Of a DNA stretch of 64,000 nt, positions 7,614 through 16,463 are shown one piece after another (position 1 is the first letter of the stretch; each line of letters begins with the position of its first letter). The position numbers and the translations under genes are program-made. Origin of the DNA: Breznakiella homolactica (GTDB lineage Bacteria > Spirochaetota > Spirochaetia > Treponematales > Breznakiellaceae); the NCBI RefSeq assembly GCF_016616095.2, contig NZ_CP067089.2, positions 3,596,001-3,660,000 on the forward strand, written 5' to 3'. The notes below the pieces were generated by a model. It was not told where the DNA came from. It ran no database searches and saw only the letters and a list, made by a program, of their open reading frames with translations.

Positions 7614-9533
7614 TCACTGCTTGTCTCTGAACATATGGCCTATTTCCCTGGCATAAATTGCCGAAACTCTGTGCCGCATCAGTTCCTGTTTGGGCGACAG
7701 CTCAACCCCCGGCTCAAAGGGTTTGGGAACCAGTTTGAATTTGAATACCCGCTCAAAGGGTTTAAAGCCTGAATGGGGGTTCACGAGATCCGCTACTTCG
7801 TTGGCCACAACCTCGTTGATTTCCGGCTGATGGAGAAGCAGTTCGTAGTCGACTATGGGAATGTTGTTTTCTTCGGCAAAGGCAAGGACCATTTCCTGGA
7901 CCGGTACAATGATAGCCGCCAGGTACTTCTGGTCCTGGCCGACCACCATGCACTGGCGGATCCATTCACTTTCGCATATTTTCTGCTCAATCGGTACGGG
8001 CTCCACATTCTCACCGCCCCGCAGCACAATCGTATCCTTTGCGCGGCCGGTGATTTTAAGCTCGTTGTCGTAGGTCATCATGCCCAGGTCCCCGGTGTTG
8101 AGCCAGCCGTCTTCGGACAGAACAGCCGCAGTCACTTCAGGTTTATTGTAATACCCCTTCATAACCTGGCCGCCCCTGATATGGATAATTCCCTGCTGGC
8201 CGGGAGAAAGAACCGTACCGTGGTCATCGGTTATTTTGGCTTCCGTATTGAGAAACAGCTGTCCGACGGTTCCGGGGCGCGCCTTCCTGAGATAGCGGCA
8301 TGAAACAATAGGGGATGTTTCGGTAAGGCCGTATCCTTCCAGGAGTTTCAGGCCCACCGCATTAAAGAAATGGTCCGCCTTGGCGGGCAGGGCGCCGCCT
8401 CCGGAGATGCCCGCCCTGAACCGTCCGCCCAGCCGCGCCTTTATCTTGTTGAAAACCAGAATATTCGCAAGCCCCTTGGCGGGACACAGCAGAAGCCACG
8501 GCAGGAATCCCATGAGAGCATCCAGGATACGGACCCGGCCATGGAAATTGGGAAGCAGGCCGAAGGTCAGGTCCCGGAAATAGTTATGCATAATTCCCAG
8601 GGAAACGAGAAAGTTAAACATGCTTTTTTTGAACTTACTCTGCTGTTTTATGTTGCGGTAAATTCCATCCATGATAGCTTCCCATATCCGCGGGACACCC
8701 ACCATCCACTGAGGTCTGACGGCCACAAAATCGGCCATCAGCACTCCCGCCACAGGTTTGGAATAGGCAATGCCGCTGTGATAGCATGGCGCGGCGTATT
8801 CAATGGCGCGTTCGAAACTGTGCCATACCGGAAGCACCGAAAGCCATATATCCCCGGGTTTTATATCCAGAATCCGGGCGAACGATGGCAGCTGGTGCAG
8901 GAACGTACCGTGGGTCAGCATGACCCCCTTGGGCTCTCCCGTGGTTCCGGAGGTGAAGATTATGGTGGCAAGATCCTCCCGCTGGCCCTTGTCAATTTCA
9001 GCGTCGATTTCCCCGGGGTTTTTTGCCCGCCGTTTTTTTCCCATTTCCCTGACCGCGGCGTAATGGTACAGCCCGATGCCGGCTGCCGATGCCGCCGATT
9101 GTAATGATTCGTCAAACTGGTCAAAGCAGATAAGCGTTTTCAGCAGAGGCAGGCCAGCGCTGCGGGCGAGTATTTTTTCCGCCTGTTTCTGGTTTTCCGC
9201 AATGGACAAGGAACACTCGGAGAATCCGAGGATGTATTCTATTTCCTGCCCCGTGGTATCGCAGCCCCGGGGAACGTCCGCCGCGCCGATGGAAAGCACC
9301 GCATAATCGGTAACAAACCATTCCTGCCGGTTGTCGGAAATCAAGCCGATGTGGCTGCCCCGTTCTGCCCCGAGCTCCAAAAGGCCTGCGGCGATTTCCT
9401 GCATTTCGTCGTAGAATTCCCGGAAGGTTTTTGGTTTAAAAGTTCCTGTTTCGTCTTTCGCGTACTGGGCAATGATATCAGGTTTCGCTTCGGTACGTGC
9501 CCTAAGCATAAGAGGCAGGGTTCTTTCTTCCAT
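7614..9533 (-). CDS. Long-chain acyl-CoA synthetase (AMP-forming)
   Basis: A 639-residue ANL-superfamily ligase that activates fatty acids to acyl-CoA through an acyl-AMP. The P-loop IIFTSGTTGEPKGVMLTHG, the A5 motif EGYGLTETSP, the hinge region GWLNTGDLG and KITGRAKDTIVLRGGENV are all intact. The large N-terminal domain and insertion before A5 fit the long-chain (FadD/FAA) group. A near-consensus promoter lies about 50 nt upstream, and AAGGAG sits 12 nt before the ATG. The DUF2314 lipoprotein gene overlaps or abuts its 3' end. Its role is probably uptake and reuse of fatty acids for lipids, since spirochaetes of this kind commonly lack full beta-oxidation (inference). Confidence 0.93.
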   Translation of the reverse strand: MEERTLPLMLRARTEAKPDIIAQYAKDETGTFKPKTFREFYDEMQEIAAGLLELGAERGSHIGLISDNRQEWFVTDYAVLSIGAADVPRGCDTTGQEIEYILGFSECSLSIAENQKQAEKILARSAGLPLLKTLICFDQFDESLQSAASAAGIGLYHYAAVREMGKKRRAKNPGEIDAEIDKGQREDLATIIFTSGTTGEPKGVMLTHGTFLHQLPSFARILDIKPGDIWLSVLPVWHSFERAIEYAAPCYHSGIAYSKPVAGVLMADFVAVRPQWMVGVPRIWEAIMDGIYRNIKQQSKFKKSMFNFLVSLGIMHNYFRDLTFGLLPNFHGRVRILDALMGFLPWLLLCPAKGLANILVFNKIKARLGGRFRAGISGGGALPAKADHFFNAVGLKLLEGYGLTETSPIVSCRYLRKARPGTVGQLFLNTEAKITDDHGTVLSPGQQGIIHIRGGQVMKGYYNKPEVTAAVLSEDGWLNTGDLGMMTYDNELKITGRAKDTIVLRGGENVEPVPIEQKICESEWIRQCMVVGQDQKYLAAIIVPVQEMVLAFAEENNIPIVDYELLLHQPEINEVVANEVADLVNPHSGFKPFERVFKFKLVPKPFEPGVELSPKQELMRHRVSAIYAREIGHMFRDKQ

Positions 9534-9580
9534 GATTGGATAAAACTCCTTATGTGCTGAATATTTTACTTTAAAATGTC

Positions 9581-9608
9581 ATTATAACACAATCTGATAT
9601 TTTGTCAA
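9581..9608 (-). promoter_or_regulatory. Near-consensus promoter of the acyl-CoA synthetase gene
   Basis: On the minus strand TTGACA (9608-9603) and TATAAT (9586-9581) are separated by 16 bp, both perfect matches to the sigma-70 consensus. The expected start site is near 9574, giving a leader of about 40 nt before the ATG at 9533. Confidence 0.8.
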
Positions 9609-9661
9609 AGTGAGGGGAAAGTGTTTTTAATTTCTTCTGAAGATAGTACTGGTCAGCGGTT

Positions 9662-9815
9662 TGGATAAAAAAAAGCCTTCCGGGAAAAGGAGGTGAGGAA
9701 ACCCGGAAGGCGGTCTGAAAATGCGGTAGGTGTAATATAAACAAGCGGATGAATTAACCCAGCCACTGGGGGGTGGCCCTGGTGAAAAGCACATCAGAAC
9801 CGCATCATCAGAATT
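9662..9815 (-). ncRNA. Putative small RNA with anti-Shine-Dalgarno terminator loop
   Basis: A minus-strand promoter at 9822-9850 and an intrinsic terminator at 9668-9711 define a transcript of about 150 nt with no credible coding frame. Near its ends GATGCGGT (9799-9806) can pair with ACCGCAT (9721-9727), and an inner hairpin uses CCAC/GTGG. The terminator stem GCCTTCCGGG / CCCGGAAGGC carries a 17-nt loop that reads TTTCCTCACCTCCTTTT on the minus strand. This contains TCACCTCCTTT, the sequence at the 3' end of bacterial 16S rRNA, so it could pair with Shine-Dalgarno sequences. It does not show the conserved parts of SRP RNA, tmRNA or RNase P. The acyl-CoA ligase downstream has its own promoter. 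Confidence 0.55.
9668..9711 (-). terminator. Rho-independent terminator of the putative small RNA
   Basis: On the minus strand a perfect 10-bp stem (GCCTTCCGGG with CCCGGAAGGC) is followed by eight T residues. On the plus strand there is no T run, so the terminator works only in the minus direction. The loop carries CACCTCC. Confidence 0.85.
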
Positions 9816-9821
9816 TATGAT

Positions 9822-9850
9822 ACCATACAATTATTTTATATAATGGTCAA
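9822..9850 (-). promoter_or_regulatory. Promoter of the putative small RNA
   Basis: TTGACC (9850-9845) and TATGGT (9827-9822) on the minus strand with exactly 17 bp between them. The predicted start is an A near 9815. No coding gene begins within 280 nt downstream, which points to a non-coding transcript. Confidence 0.6.
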
Positions 9851-9858
9851 TATATATA

Positions 9859-9960
9859 GCAGGGCAACCGCAGTATTATTGTGACTCAGCACAGAATCAT
9901 CGGAGTACCAAATCTGCGGTTACACTGCCGTGGACGGGGGAATGGGGCCTTTTTCCCGTT
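9859..9960. repeat. Dispersed repeat, inverted partial copies
   Basis: A reverse-oriented copy (ACCGCAGTATTATTG, then CACAGAATCAT) is followed by a forward fragment TGCGGTTACACTGC at about 9928. The same fragment occurs in the copy at 15741. The rest of the gap up to the next gene at 10113 is AT-rich leader sequence with no firm promoter. Confidence 0.5.
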
Positions 9961-10112
9961 GCTGTGGTTCTCCGGAGTATGGATATAAAAACCATATTAA
10001 AGAAATTTAATTTGTTTTTTCTGTAAATTTTACGGTTTTATAAAAAATAACTTCCGAATTTATTTGTCATAGGTTATGATTTACTGCAGTTTATTATTCT
10101 TGGAGGAATAGA

Positions 10113-11648
10113 GTGAAAAATGGAAAAAAGTGGCTTTTATTGCTGGCGGCAGGAGCGCTGCTGCTGGCCTCATGCAACTCCAATAGGGGAGATGCATCAG
10201 GGGGAAAACCATCAAATAAGAGTACGATCGTGGTCGCGGCGCCGGCGGACGTCCGGTCCATGGATCCCCACGATACCAATGATCAGCCTTCTTCCCGGGT
10301 GTGGAAGCAGGTCTATTCCAGCCTGATGTACCAGGGGCCGGATCTGGCTATCTCGAAGGGACTGGTTCAGGACTACCGGGTTGTCAGTGATACTGAATAT
10401 GAATTCGACCTGATTCCGAATGTGAAATTCCACAACGGTGAAGTCCTCAAGGCGTCGGACGTCAAATTCACTTTTGAACGGATGCTTGAGAAAAAAGCTC
10501 CCGGCGCGTTCCTGATCGGCGCCCTGGACCGGATTGAAGTGACCGGTGACTACTCGTTTAAAATGATCCTTAAATATCCCTTCGGCCCCTTCCTGACACA
10601 CCTGGCCCACACGGCCACGGCGATCGTCAATGAAAAGGCTGTCCGCGCGGCCGGGGACAACTACAACCGGAATCCCGTGGGAACCGGGCCCTTTAAGTTT
10701 GTTGAATGGCGGTCCGGGGACAGCATCACCCTGGAACGTTTCGACGACTACTTCGGGGAGAAGGCAAAATCCGAGAAAGTCATTTTCCGGGTGATTACCG
10801 AAAATCCCCAGCGGGCCATTGCCCTGGAAACCGGAGAAGTCGACGTCGGCTACGACATCGATCCGGCGGATTTTTTCAACCTGGCAACTATGCCGGAAAT
10901 TCAGACCTTCCAGTCCAAGGGGCTTTCCACCTGCTACATGGGATTCAATACACAAAAGGCGCCCTTTGATAACGTAAAAGTGCGGCAGGCCATCAACTAC
11001 GCGGTTAATACCCAGCAGGCCATCAATGTTATCTGGCAGGGCGCGGCCTCGGTGCCGCGGAGTCCCATCGCGGCCTCGGTACAGTTTGCCCGGGAAGACC
11101 TCCCCGGTTATTCCCAGGATATAAATAAAGCCAAACAGCTTCTCGCGGAAGCGGGCTTTCCCAACGGTTTTAAAACCACCATGTGGACCAACGACAATCC
11201 CATCCGGATGCGGTACGCGGAAATTTTCCAGGAACAGCTCCGCCAGGCGGGGATTGACGCCTCCATCGAAGTCCTTGAATGGAGCGCCTACCTGGACCGT
11301 ACCTCCGCGGGGGAACACGATATGTTCATCCTGGGATGGACCGCCGTTACCGGGGACGCCGATTACGGTATGTATTCCCTCTTCCATTCCAGCCAGTTTG
11401 GCGACGCGGGAAACCGGACCTTCTACAAAAACCCCACCATCGACCGCCTTCTGGATCTCGGCCGGACCACACCCGACCCCGATGCCCGGCGGGCCGCTTA
11501 CTACGAAGCCCAGGAAATCATCATGGACGAGGCGCCCTGGGTGTTTGTCTATGTCCAGGACAACCTGAATGTGACCCGGAGATGGGCCCATGGCTTTGAT
11601 CCCCACGCTGCGGGTCACCACGAGCTTGTAAATTTCTACAACGAGTAG
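10113..11648 (+). CDS. Peptide ABC transporter substrate-binding lipoprotein (OppA/DppA family)
   Basis: A 511-residue extracytoplasmic solute-binding protein of the SBP_bac_5 family. It starts at GTG 10113 behind TTGGAGGAATAGA. The signal peptide ends in lipobox LLASC, so it should be lipid-anchored. The family motif around NVKFHNGEVLKASDVKFTF and the late VRQAINYAVN are clear. It is the first gene of a five-gene importer (binding protein, two permeases, two ATPases). A strong hairpin after its stop probably lets the binding protein be made in excess. Substrates are peptides or similar; Ni, heme or glutathione binding cannot be excluded from sequence alone. Confidence 0.93.
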   Translation: MKNGKKWLLLLAAGALLLASCNSNRGDASGGKPSNKSTIVVAAPADVRSMDPHDTNDQPSSRVWKQVYSSLMYQGPDLAISKGLVQDYRVVSDTEYEFDLIPNVKFHNGEVLKASDVKFTFERMLEKKAPGAFLIGALDRIEVTGDYSFKMILKYPFGPFLTHLAHTATAIVNEKAVRAAGDNYNRNPVGTGPFKFVEWRSGDSITLERFDDYFGEKAKSEKVIFRVITENPQRAIALETGEVDVGYDIDPADFFNLATMPEIQTFQSKGLSTCYMGFNTQKAPFDNVKVRQAINYAVNTQQAINVIWQGAASVPRSPIAASVQFAREDLPGYSQDINKAKQLLAEAGFPNGFKTTMWTNDNPIRMRYAEIFQEQLRQAGIDASIEVLEWSAYLDRTSAGEHDMFILGWTAVTGDADYGMYSLFHSSQFGDAGNRTFYKNPTIDRLLDLGRTTPDPDARRAAYYEAQEIIMDEAPWVFVYVQDNLNVTRRWAHGFDPHAAGHHELVNFYNE

Positions 11649-11682
11649 CAAGAGGCGTTACAGAATCCAATTATAGTAATAA

Positions 11683-11720
11683 CGGAAAATTTGCCGCCCT
11701 CCGGGGCGGTAAATTTTCCG
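11683..11720 (+). terminator. Attenuator-like hairpin between binding protein and permease genes
   Basis: CGGAAAATTT-GCCGCCC pairs with GGGGCGG-TAAATTTTCCG, a stem of roughly 17 bp with a tiny loop, followed by a loose T-rich stretch ATTCTCTTTTT. It lies in the 95-nt gap before the first permease and would partially terminate the transcript or protect the upstream message. Confidence 0.75.
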
Positions 11721-11743
11721 ATTCTCTTTTTAAAGAGGTTTCC

Positions 11744-12670
11744 ATGTACAAGTACATATTCCGCCGGATACTGCTCCTCATCCCGGTGCTGTTAGGCGTT
11801 TCCTTTGTGGTTTTTTCAATCATGTATTTTACTCCCGGGGATCCGGCGAAGCTGATTCTTGGCGAGCGCGCCCCCGCGGACGAAGTGCAGGCCCTGCGGG
11901 AGCAGATGGGGCTTGATAAACCCTATATCGTCCGGTTCTTCAATTTTCTGAAAGGCGCGGTAACCGGTGATCTCGGCCGGTCGTATTCGACCAAACGTCC
12001 CGTGACGGAGGAATTATTTGCCCGTTTCCCGGCGACCCTCCAGCTCGCGGCGGCCGCTATAGTAATTGCCGTCTGTCTGGGAATACCCATCGGAATCATT
12101 TCGGCGACGAAACAGTATTCCGCATTTGATATGATTTTTATGGTTCTGGCATTGGTAGGTGTATCCATGCCGAATTTCTGGCAGGGGCTCATGATGGTGC
12201 TCCTGTTTTCGATTGTCCTGGGGTGGCTGCCCTCCAGCGGATACGGTACCTTCGCCCATCTTATTATGCCCGCCCTTACCATCGGAACGAGCACCATGGC
12301 GCTCATCGCCCGGATGACCCGCTCCAGCATGCTCGAAGTTGTCCGGCAGGATTATATCCGGACCGCCCGGGCAAAGGGCCTTTCCGAGCTGGTGGTCATC
12401 AACCGCCACGCCCTTAAAAACGCCCTTATCCCCATTGTCACCGTCATCGGCCTCCAGTTCGGGAATCTTCTGGGCGGCGCGGTTCTAACGGAAACCATAT
12501 TCGCCTGGCCCGGCGTGGGCCGTCTCATGGTGGATTCCATCCGCCAGAAGGATTTCCCTATGGTTCAGGGGGGCGTTCTTCTTCTGGCTATCACCTTCAG
12601 CATTGTTAATCTGGCGGTGGATATTCTGTATGCCTACATTGATCCCCGGATCAAGGCTCAGTACAAATAG
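11744..12670 (+). CDS. Peptide ABC transporter permease (DppB/OppB family)
   Basis: A 308-residue inner-membrane permease beginning MYKYIFRRILLLIPVLLGVS, the standard start of DppB/OppB proteins. About six helices are visible. The cytoplasmic EAA loop (YIRTARAKGLSELVVINRHA) and the C-terminal IDPRIK signature are intact. It follows the binding-protein hairpin and precedes the second permease by 9 nt. It forms the membrane channel together with the next gene product. Confidence 0.94.
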   Translation: MYKYIFRRILLLIPVLLGVSFVVFSIMYFTPGDPAKLILGERAPADEVQALREQMGLDKPYIVRFFNFLKGAVTGDLGRSYSTKRPVTEELFARFPATLQLAAAAIVIAVCLGIPIGIISATKQYSAFDMIFMVLALVGVSMPNFWQGLMMVLLFSIVLGWLPSSGYGTFAHLIMPALTIGTSTMALIARMTRSSMLEVVRQDYIRTARAKGLSELVVINRHALKNALIPIVTVIGLQFGNLLGGAVLTETIFAWPGVGRLMVDSIRQKDFPMVQGGVLLLAITFSIVNLAVDILYAYIDPRIKAQYK

Positions 12671-12679
12671 GGGGCGGAC

Positions 12680-13573
12680 GTGGCACAAAGCAATACCGTT
12701 CCCGCCCGGACCGCGGGAACTTCAAAAAAAACGACAGGCCGCTGGGCCGCTGTCTGGCGGCGGCTCCGCAGAAACAAACTGGCCATGGTGGGTCTGGTGA
12801 TTATAACCCTCATAGTGCTGTGCGCAATATTTGCCGATGTGATCGCGCCGTATAGTTACCGTGAGCAGAACCTTGACCTGATCGCGCAGAAGCCGAGCAG
12901 GGATCATCTGCTGGGAACCGACGACCTCGGGCGGGATATTCTGTCCCGGATCATTTACGGAACCCGTATTTCCCTTCTGGTGGGTCTTGTGGCAGTCAGT
13001 ATATCCGCCATAATCGGCGGAACTCTGGGAGCCCTGGCGGGGTTCTACGGCGGCAGGACCGATAACATAATCATGCGGGTTATGGACATCATGCTGGCTA
13101 TACCGTCGACGCTTCTGGCCATCGCCATAGTCAGCGCCTTCGGCGGGGGACTGGTGAACGTCATGATCGCCGTGGGAATCAGTTCGGTGCCGACCTACGC
13201 GCGGATCGTCAAGGCGTCGGTGATTTCAATAAAGGAACAGGAATTCGTTGAGGCCGCCCGGGCTGTCGGGTCCCGGGACCGGCGGATTATTCTGAAGCAT
13301 ATTATCCCCAATTCCATGGCTCCCATTATTGTGCAGGCCACCATCGGGGTCGCGTCGGCCATACTGTCCGCCGCGGGCCTTTCCTTTATCGGTCTCGGGA
13401 TTCAGCCCCCGACTCCCGAATGGGGATCCATGCTTTCCAGCGGACGGTACATAATCCGGACCGCCTGGCATGTGGCTACCTTCCCTGGTATCGCCATTAT
13501 GATTACCATCTTTGCCCTGAATGTGCTGGGCGACGGTCTCCGGGATGCCCTGGACCCGCGGCTTAAACGATAG
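12680..13573 (+). CDS. Peptide ABC transporter permease (DppC/OppC family)
   Basis: A 297-residue permease partner. The cytoplasmic N-terminus with AVWRRLRRNKLAMVGL is typical of DppC, followed by AP(Y/F) region IAPYSYREQ and LLGTDDLGRDILSRIIYG. The EAA loop EFVEAARAVGSRDRRIILKH and the C-terminal GDGLRDALDPRLK are complete. The start is a GTG at 12680 behind GGGGG. The next gene starts 10 nt later. Confidence 0.94.
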   Translation: MAQSNTVPARTAGTSKKTTGRWAAVWRRLRRNKLAMVGLVIITLIVLCAIFADVIAPYSYREQNLDLIAQKPSRDHLLGTDDLGRDILSRIIYGTRISLLVGLVAVSISAIIGGTLGALAGFYGGRTDNIIMRVMDIMLAIPSTLLAIAIVSAFGGGLVNVMIAVGISSVPTYARIVKASVISIKEQEFVEAARAVGSRDRRIILKHIIPNSMAPIIVQATIGVASAILSAAGLSFIGLGIQPPTPEWGSMLSSGRYIIRTAWHVATFPGIAIMITIFALNVLGDGLRDALDPRLKR

Positions 13574-13583
13574 GGGGCGTTCG

Positions 13584-14594
13584 ATGTCGGAAAAATTGCT
13601 TGAAATAAAAAACCTGTCCGTAGAATACCGGACCGAAGAAGGGGTGGTGAACGCCGTAAACGGGCTTTCCCTTTCAATTGACAAAGGCGAAACCATGGGC
13701 CTGGTCGGGGAGACCGGCGCCGGAAAAACCACCACAGCGCTTTCGGCCATCAGACTCGTCCCGAATCCCCCGGGGGTTATCACCGCCGGTGAAATTATCT
13801 TCCACGACGAAGACCTCATGAAGGTGAAGGAAGAAAAAATGCGCTCCATCCGGGGCAACCGTATATCGGTAATATTCCAGGATCCCATGACCACCCTCAA
13901 CCCGGTGCTGAGCGTTTCGTTTCAGATTGAGGAAGCCCTCATTCTCCACCAGAAACTCTCAAAAGATGAGGCCCGGAAAAGGGCTGTATCCATGCTCAAC
14001 CTGGTAGGCATCAGAAGCGAACGGGCCAAGGATTATCCCCATGAGTTTTCCGGAGGAATGCGCCAGCGGGTGGGAATCGCCATGGCCCTGGCCTGCAATC
14101 CGGAACTGCTGATCGCCGACGAACCGACCACCGCCCTGGATGTGACCATCCAGGCCCAGGTGCTCGATCTCATGCGCAAGCTCAAGGAAGAATTCAGCAC
14201 ATCCCTCCTGCTTATCACCCACGATCTGGGGATTGTGGCGGAAACCTGCGACCGGGTGGCGATCATGTACGCCGGGGAAGTTATTGAGCTCGCCGATGTG
14301 GAAAGCCTTTTCAACAACCCGAAGCATCCTTATACCATAGGCCTTCTGGAATCGATCCCCAGTCTGGATGAAGAAGTGAGCCGGCTCAAGCCGATTGAGG
14401 GCCTTATGCCGGATCCTACGGATCTGCCGTCGGGATGCAAATTCCATCCCCGCTGTCCTAAGGCCATGCCGGTGTGTTCGGAACACTGTCCCGGAACAAC
14501 GGCCATAACCGGCAGCCACGACGTATCCTGTTTCCTGTACAGCGAAAAAAGCCGGGATACCGGCGGTCAGTCCGAACCGAGGAGCGGAACATGA
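13584..14594 (+). CDS. Peptide ABC transporter ATPase (DppD/OppD family)
   Basis: A 336-residue ATPase. The ATG at 13584 lies behind AGGGGG and begins right before the nucleotide-binding domain; an in-frame upstream start would run inside the permease gene. Walker [10 protein letters not shown], signature [15 protein letters not shown] and Walker [13 protein letters not shown] are intact. The C-terminal oligopeptide/dipeptide extension has the cysteine pattern [14 protein letters not shown]. It ends in an ATGA overlap with the next ATPase. Confidence 0.95.
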   Translation: MSEKLLEIKNLSVEYRTEEGVVNAVNGLSLSIDKGETMGLVGETGAGKTTTALSAIRLVPNPPGVITAGEIIFHDEDLMKVKEEKMRSIRGNRISVIFQDPMTTLNPVLSVSFQIEEALILHQKLSKDEARKRAVSMLNLVGIRSERAKDYPHEFSGGMRQRVGIAMALACNPELLIADEPTTALDVTIQAQVLDLMRKLKEEFSTSLLLITHDLGIVAETCDRVAIMYAGEVIELADVESLFNNPKHPYTIGLLESIPSLDEEVSRLKPIEGLMPDPTDLPSGCKFHPRCPKAMPVCSEHCPGTTAITGSHDVSCFLYSEKSRDTGGQSEPRSGT

Positions 14595-15562
14595 GCGAAA
14601 TAGTACTTGAAGTGCGCCGCCTCAGAAAGGATTTCCATACTAAAAAGGGTATCCTTAAGGCGGTTAACGATGTTTCCTTTGCTATCCCCAAGGCCGAGAC
14701 CCTGGGCCTGGTGGGCGAATCCGGCTGCGGCAAAACAACCACCGGCAGGGCCGTCATCCGGCTCCTGGAAGCCACCGGCGGGGAGATCCTGTTCGAGGGC
14801 AATGATATCCGGAAGCTGGACCACAAGGGCCTGCGGGAAATGCGCAAGCACATGCAGATTATTTTCCAGGATCCCTTCGCGTCCCTTGACCCCCGCCTGT
14901 CGGTGAGCGAAACCATCCGGGAACCCCTGGATATTTACGGCATCGGCACCGCGGCGGAACGGGCGGATAAGGTCGCCGAGCTCATGTCCCTGGTGGGTCT
15001 CGCGGAACGGCTGGCCAATTCTTATCCCCACGAACTCGACGGCGGCCGCCGCCAGCGGGTTGGGGTCGCCCGGGCACTGTCCCTGGAGCCTAAGTTTATC
15101 GTGTGCGACGAACCCGTATCCGCCCTGGACGTTTCCATCCAGGCGCAGATTCTCAACCTGATTCAGGATCTCCAGGAAAAACTCGGCCTTACCTATCTGT
15201 TTATTTCCCATGATCTTTCGGTGGTAAAGCATATATCCAGACGCATCGCCGTCATGTACCTGGGAAAAATCGTGGAGATAACGAAATCCGCGGAGATTTT
15301 TAAAAATCCCCTCCACCCTTATACCAAGGCGCTGCTGTCGGCTATTCCGATTCCCAAGGTCGGGATGAAGCGGGACCGGGTTATTCTGGAAGGGGATGTT
15401 CCCAGTCCCATCAATCCGCCGCCGGGCTGCATCTTCGCGGGCCGTTGCAAGTTCGCTATGCCGAAGTGCAGGGAGCGCGACCCGGCGCTGACGGAGGTAT
15501 CCGAAAGCCATGAGGTAAAATGTTTCCTGTACAGTGATAAGGAGCAGGGTGGAGCAGAGTAA
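14591..15562 (+). CDS. Peptide ABC transporter ATPase (DppF/OppF family)
   Basis: A 323-residue second ATPase that pairs with the DppD-type subunit. Walker A GESGCGKTT, Walker B FIVCDEPVSALD and the C-terminal CIFAGRCKFAMPKC are present. The signature is LDGGRRQRVGVARAL instead of the usual LSGGQRQ, so the conserved serine is replaced by aspartate; the glycines are kept, so the site is likely still functional. It closes the operon. A stem (ATTTCCATTGCTG with CAGCATGGAAAT, 15570-15601) lies just downstream but lacks a T run. Confidence 0.95.
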   Translation: MSEIVLEVRRLRKDFHTKKGILKAVNDVSFAIPKAETLGLVGESGCGKTTTGRAVIRLLEATGGEILFEGNDIRKLDHKGLREMRKHMQIIFQDPFASLDPRLSVSETIREPLDIYGIGTAAERADKVAELMSLVGLAERLANSYPHELDGGRRQRVGVARALSLEPKFIVCDEPVSALDVSIQAQILNLIQDLQEKLGLTYLFISHDLSVVKHISRRIAVMYLGKIVEITKSAEIFKNPLHPYTKALLSAIPIPKVGMKRDRVILEGDVPSPINPPPGCIFAGRCKFAMPKCRERDPALTEVSESHEVKCFLYSDKEQGGAE

Positions 15563-15911
15563 TCGCTGTATTTCCATTGCTGAACCCGGCAGCATGGAAA
15601 TTCCGGTACCGGGGGGCCTGTCGTATGAAAAAAATCAGCCTGAGGCTGGTTCTGTAAGGTATTGATATAAGGCCGCTCCCGCGGCCTGCGAATCCCGCAA
15701 GTCGGTATTTCTTTTCAAACGACACCCCGCGCGACCTTGTTCGCCCCATGCTGCTGTGTCGACACTCTGTACAATACTGCGGTTACACTGCTTGTGAGGG
15801 GATGCTGGGTATATCTGGTTATTTCCGAAAGGATGTGACGCCGGCAACCGGAAGGGTACTGTTCTGTAGTGAATTACTGTAATTCTTTATAATGCGGTCC
15901 ACCCGGGAAGG
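15563..15911. repeat. Intergenic region with a dispersed repeat copy
   Basis: No gene is seen. After the stem at 15570-15601 there is a small GC hairpin (AGGCCGCTCCCGCGGCCT, near 15671). A copy of the dispersed repeat runs from CCATGCTGCTGTG (15746) through ACAATACTGCGG to GCTGGGTAT near 15815. The region separates two convergent transcripts. Confidence 0.5.
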
Positions 15912-16463
15912 TTAGTCTTCGTCGTCTTCTTTTTTTTCCGGTCCCTCAAAGGGGATTCCGCAGAATTCCGCGACGGCGGTGCCCAGGGTTTCAAGGTTGT
16001 CCTTGTCCCAATGGGAACCGTCGTCGATGAGGAACCGGGGAGTTTCGCTGTTTTTGAATTCCAGCCACAGGGTTGAGCGGCCCTTACGGAAGAGCTTCGG
16101 GAAAATCGGATCCTTCGCGTAAGGACTCTTGTCTTTTTTTTCAAAGGACGAAGAGACAGCACTCTTCAGGATTACCGCCAAAAAGCCGTCCATGGGATAT
16201 TCCCGGCGCCGGCAGACGGGACCGATCCCGGAAACGGCGGCGAAGGTACCGGCGGTCCGGTTGAATTCCATTTTGTCATCGTAGAGGCCGGCGAAAAGAG
16301 AAACCGCTATGAGGATGATAAAAAGCAGCGGCGCTTCATTCAATATAATAATTCCCGCGAGAAAAAAAGCCGCCAGAATAAGAAAGAAGAGCCGCCATTT
16401 CGGGGACCGGGCCAGCGTAAGAACCTGGTCGTCCTTTGAAATGATCCGGATGGAAAGGATCAC
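15912..16463 (-). CDS. Small two-TM membrane protein, function unknown
   Basis: A 183-residue protein with a membrane hairpin at about residues 24-62 (WRLFFLILAAFFLAGIIIL and a second helix), followed by a soluble domain that ends EFCGIPFEG and an acidic tail KKEDDED. It lies directly after ftsK on the same strand (no gap), so it is probably in the same transcript. The layout matches the protein at 162-728. It belongs to no family I can name. Confidence 0.7.
   Translation of the reverse strand: MILSIRIISKDDQVLTLARSPKWRLFFLILAAFFLAGIIILNEAPLLFIILIAVSLFAGLYDDKMEFNRTAGTFAAVSGIGPVCRRREYPMDGFLAVILKSAVSSSFEKKDKSPYAKDPIFPKLFRKGRSTLWLEFKNSETPRFLIDDGSHWDKDNLETLGTAVAEFCGIPFEGPEKKEDDED

Noticed and set aside
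9662..9815. Assigning the 9.7-kb RNA to SRP RNA, 6S RNA or tmRNA
   Set aside because: The SRP GGAA tetraloop with its flanking internal loops is absent, there is no tmRNA tag or CCA end, and the 6S bubble could not be traced.
10212..11651. Long open frame (479 codons) antisense to the peptide-binding protein gene
   Set aside because: It exists because of GC-rich codon use in the real gene. It has no ribosome-binding site or recognisable domain, and the sense strand encodes an unmistakable SBP_bac_5 protein.
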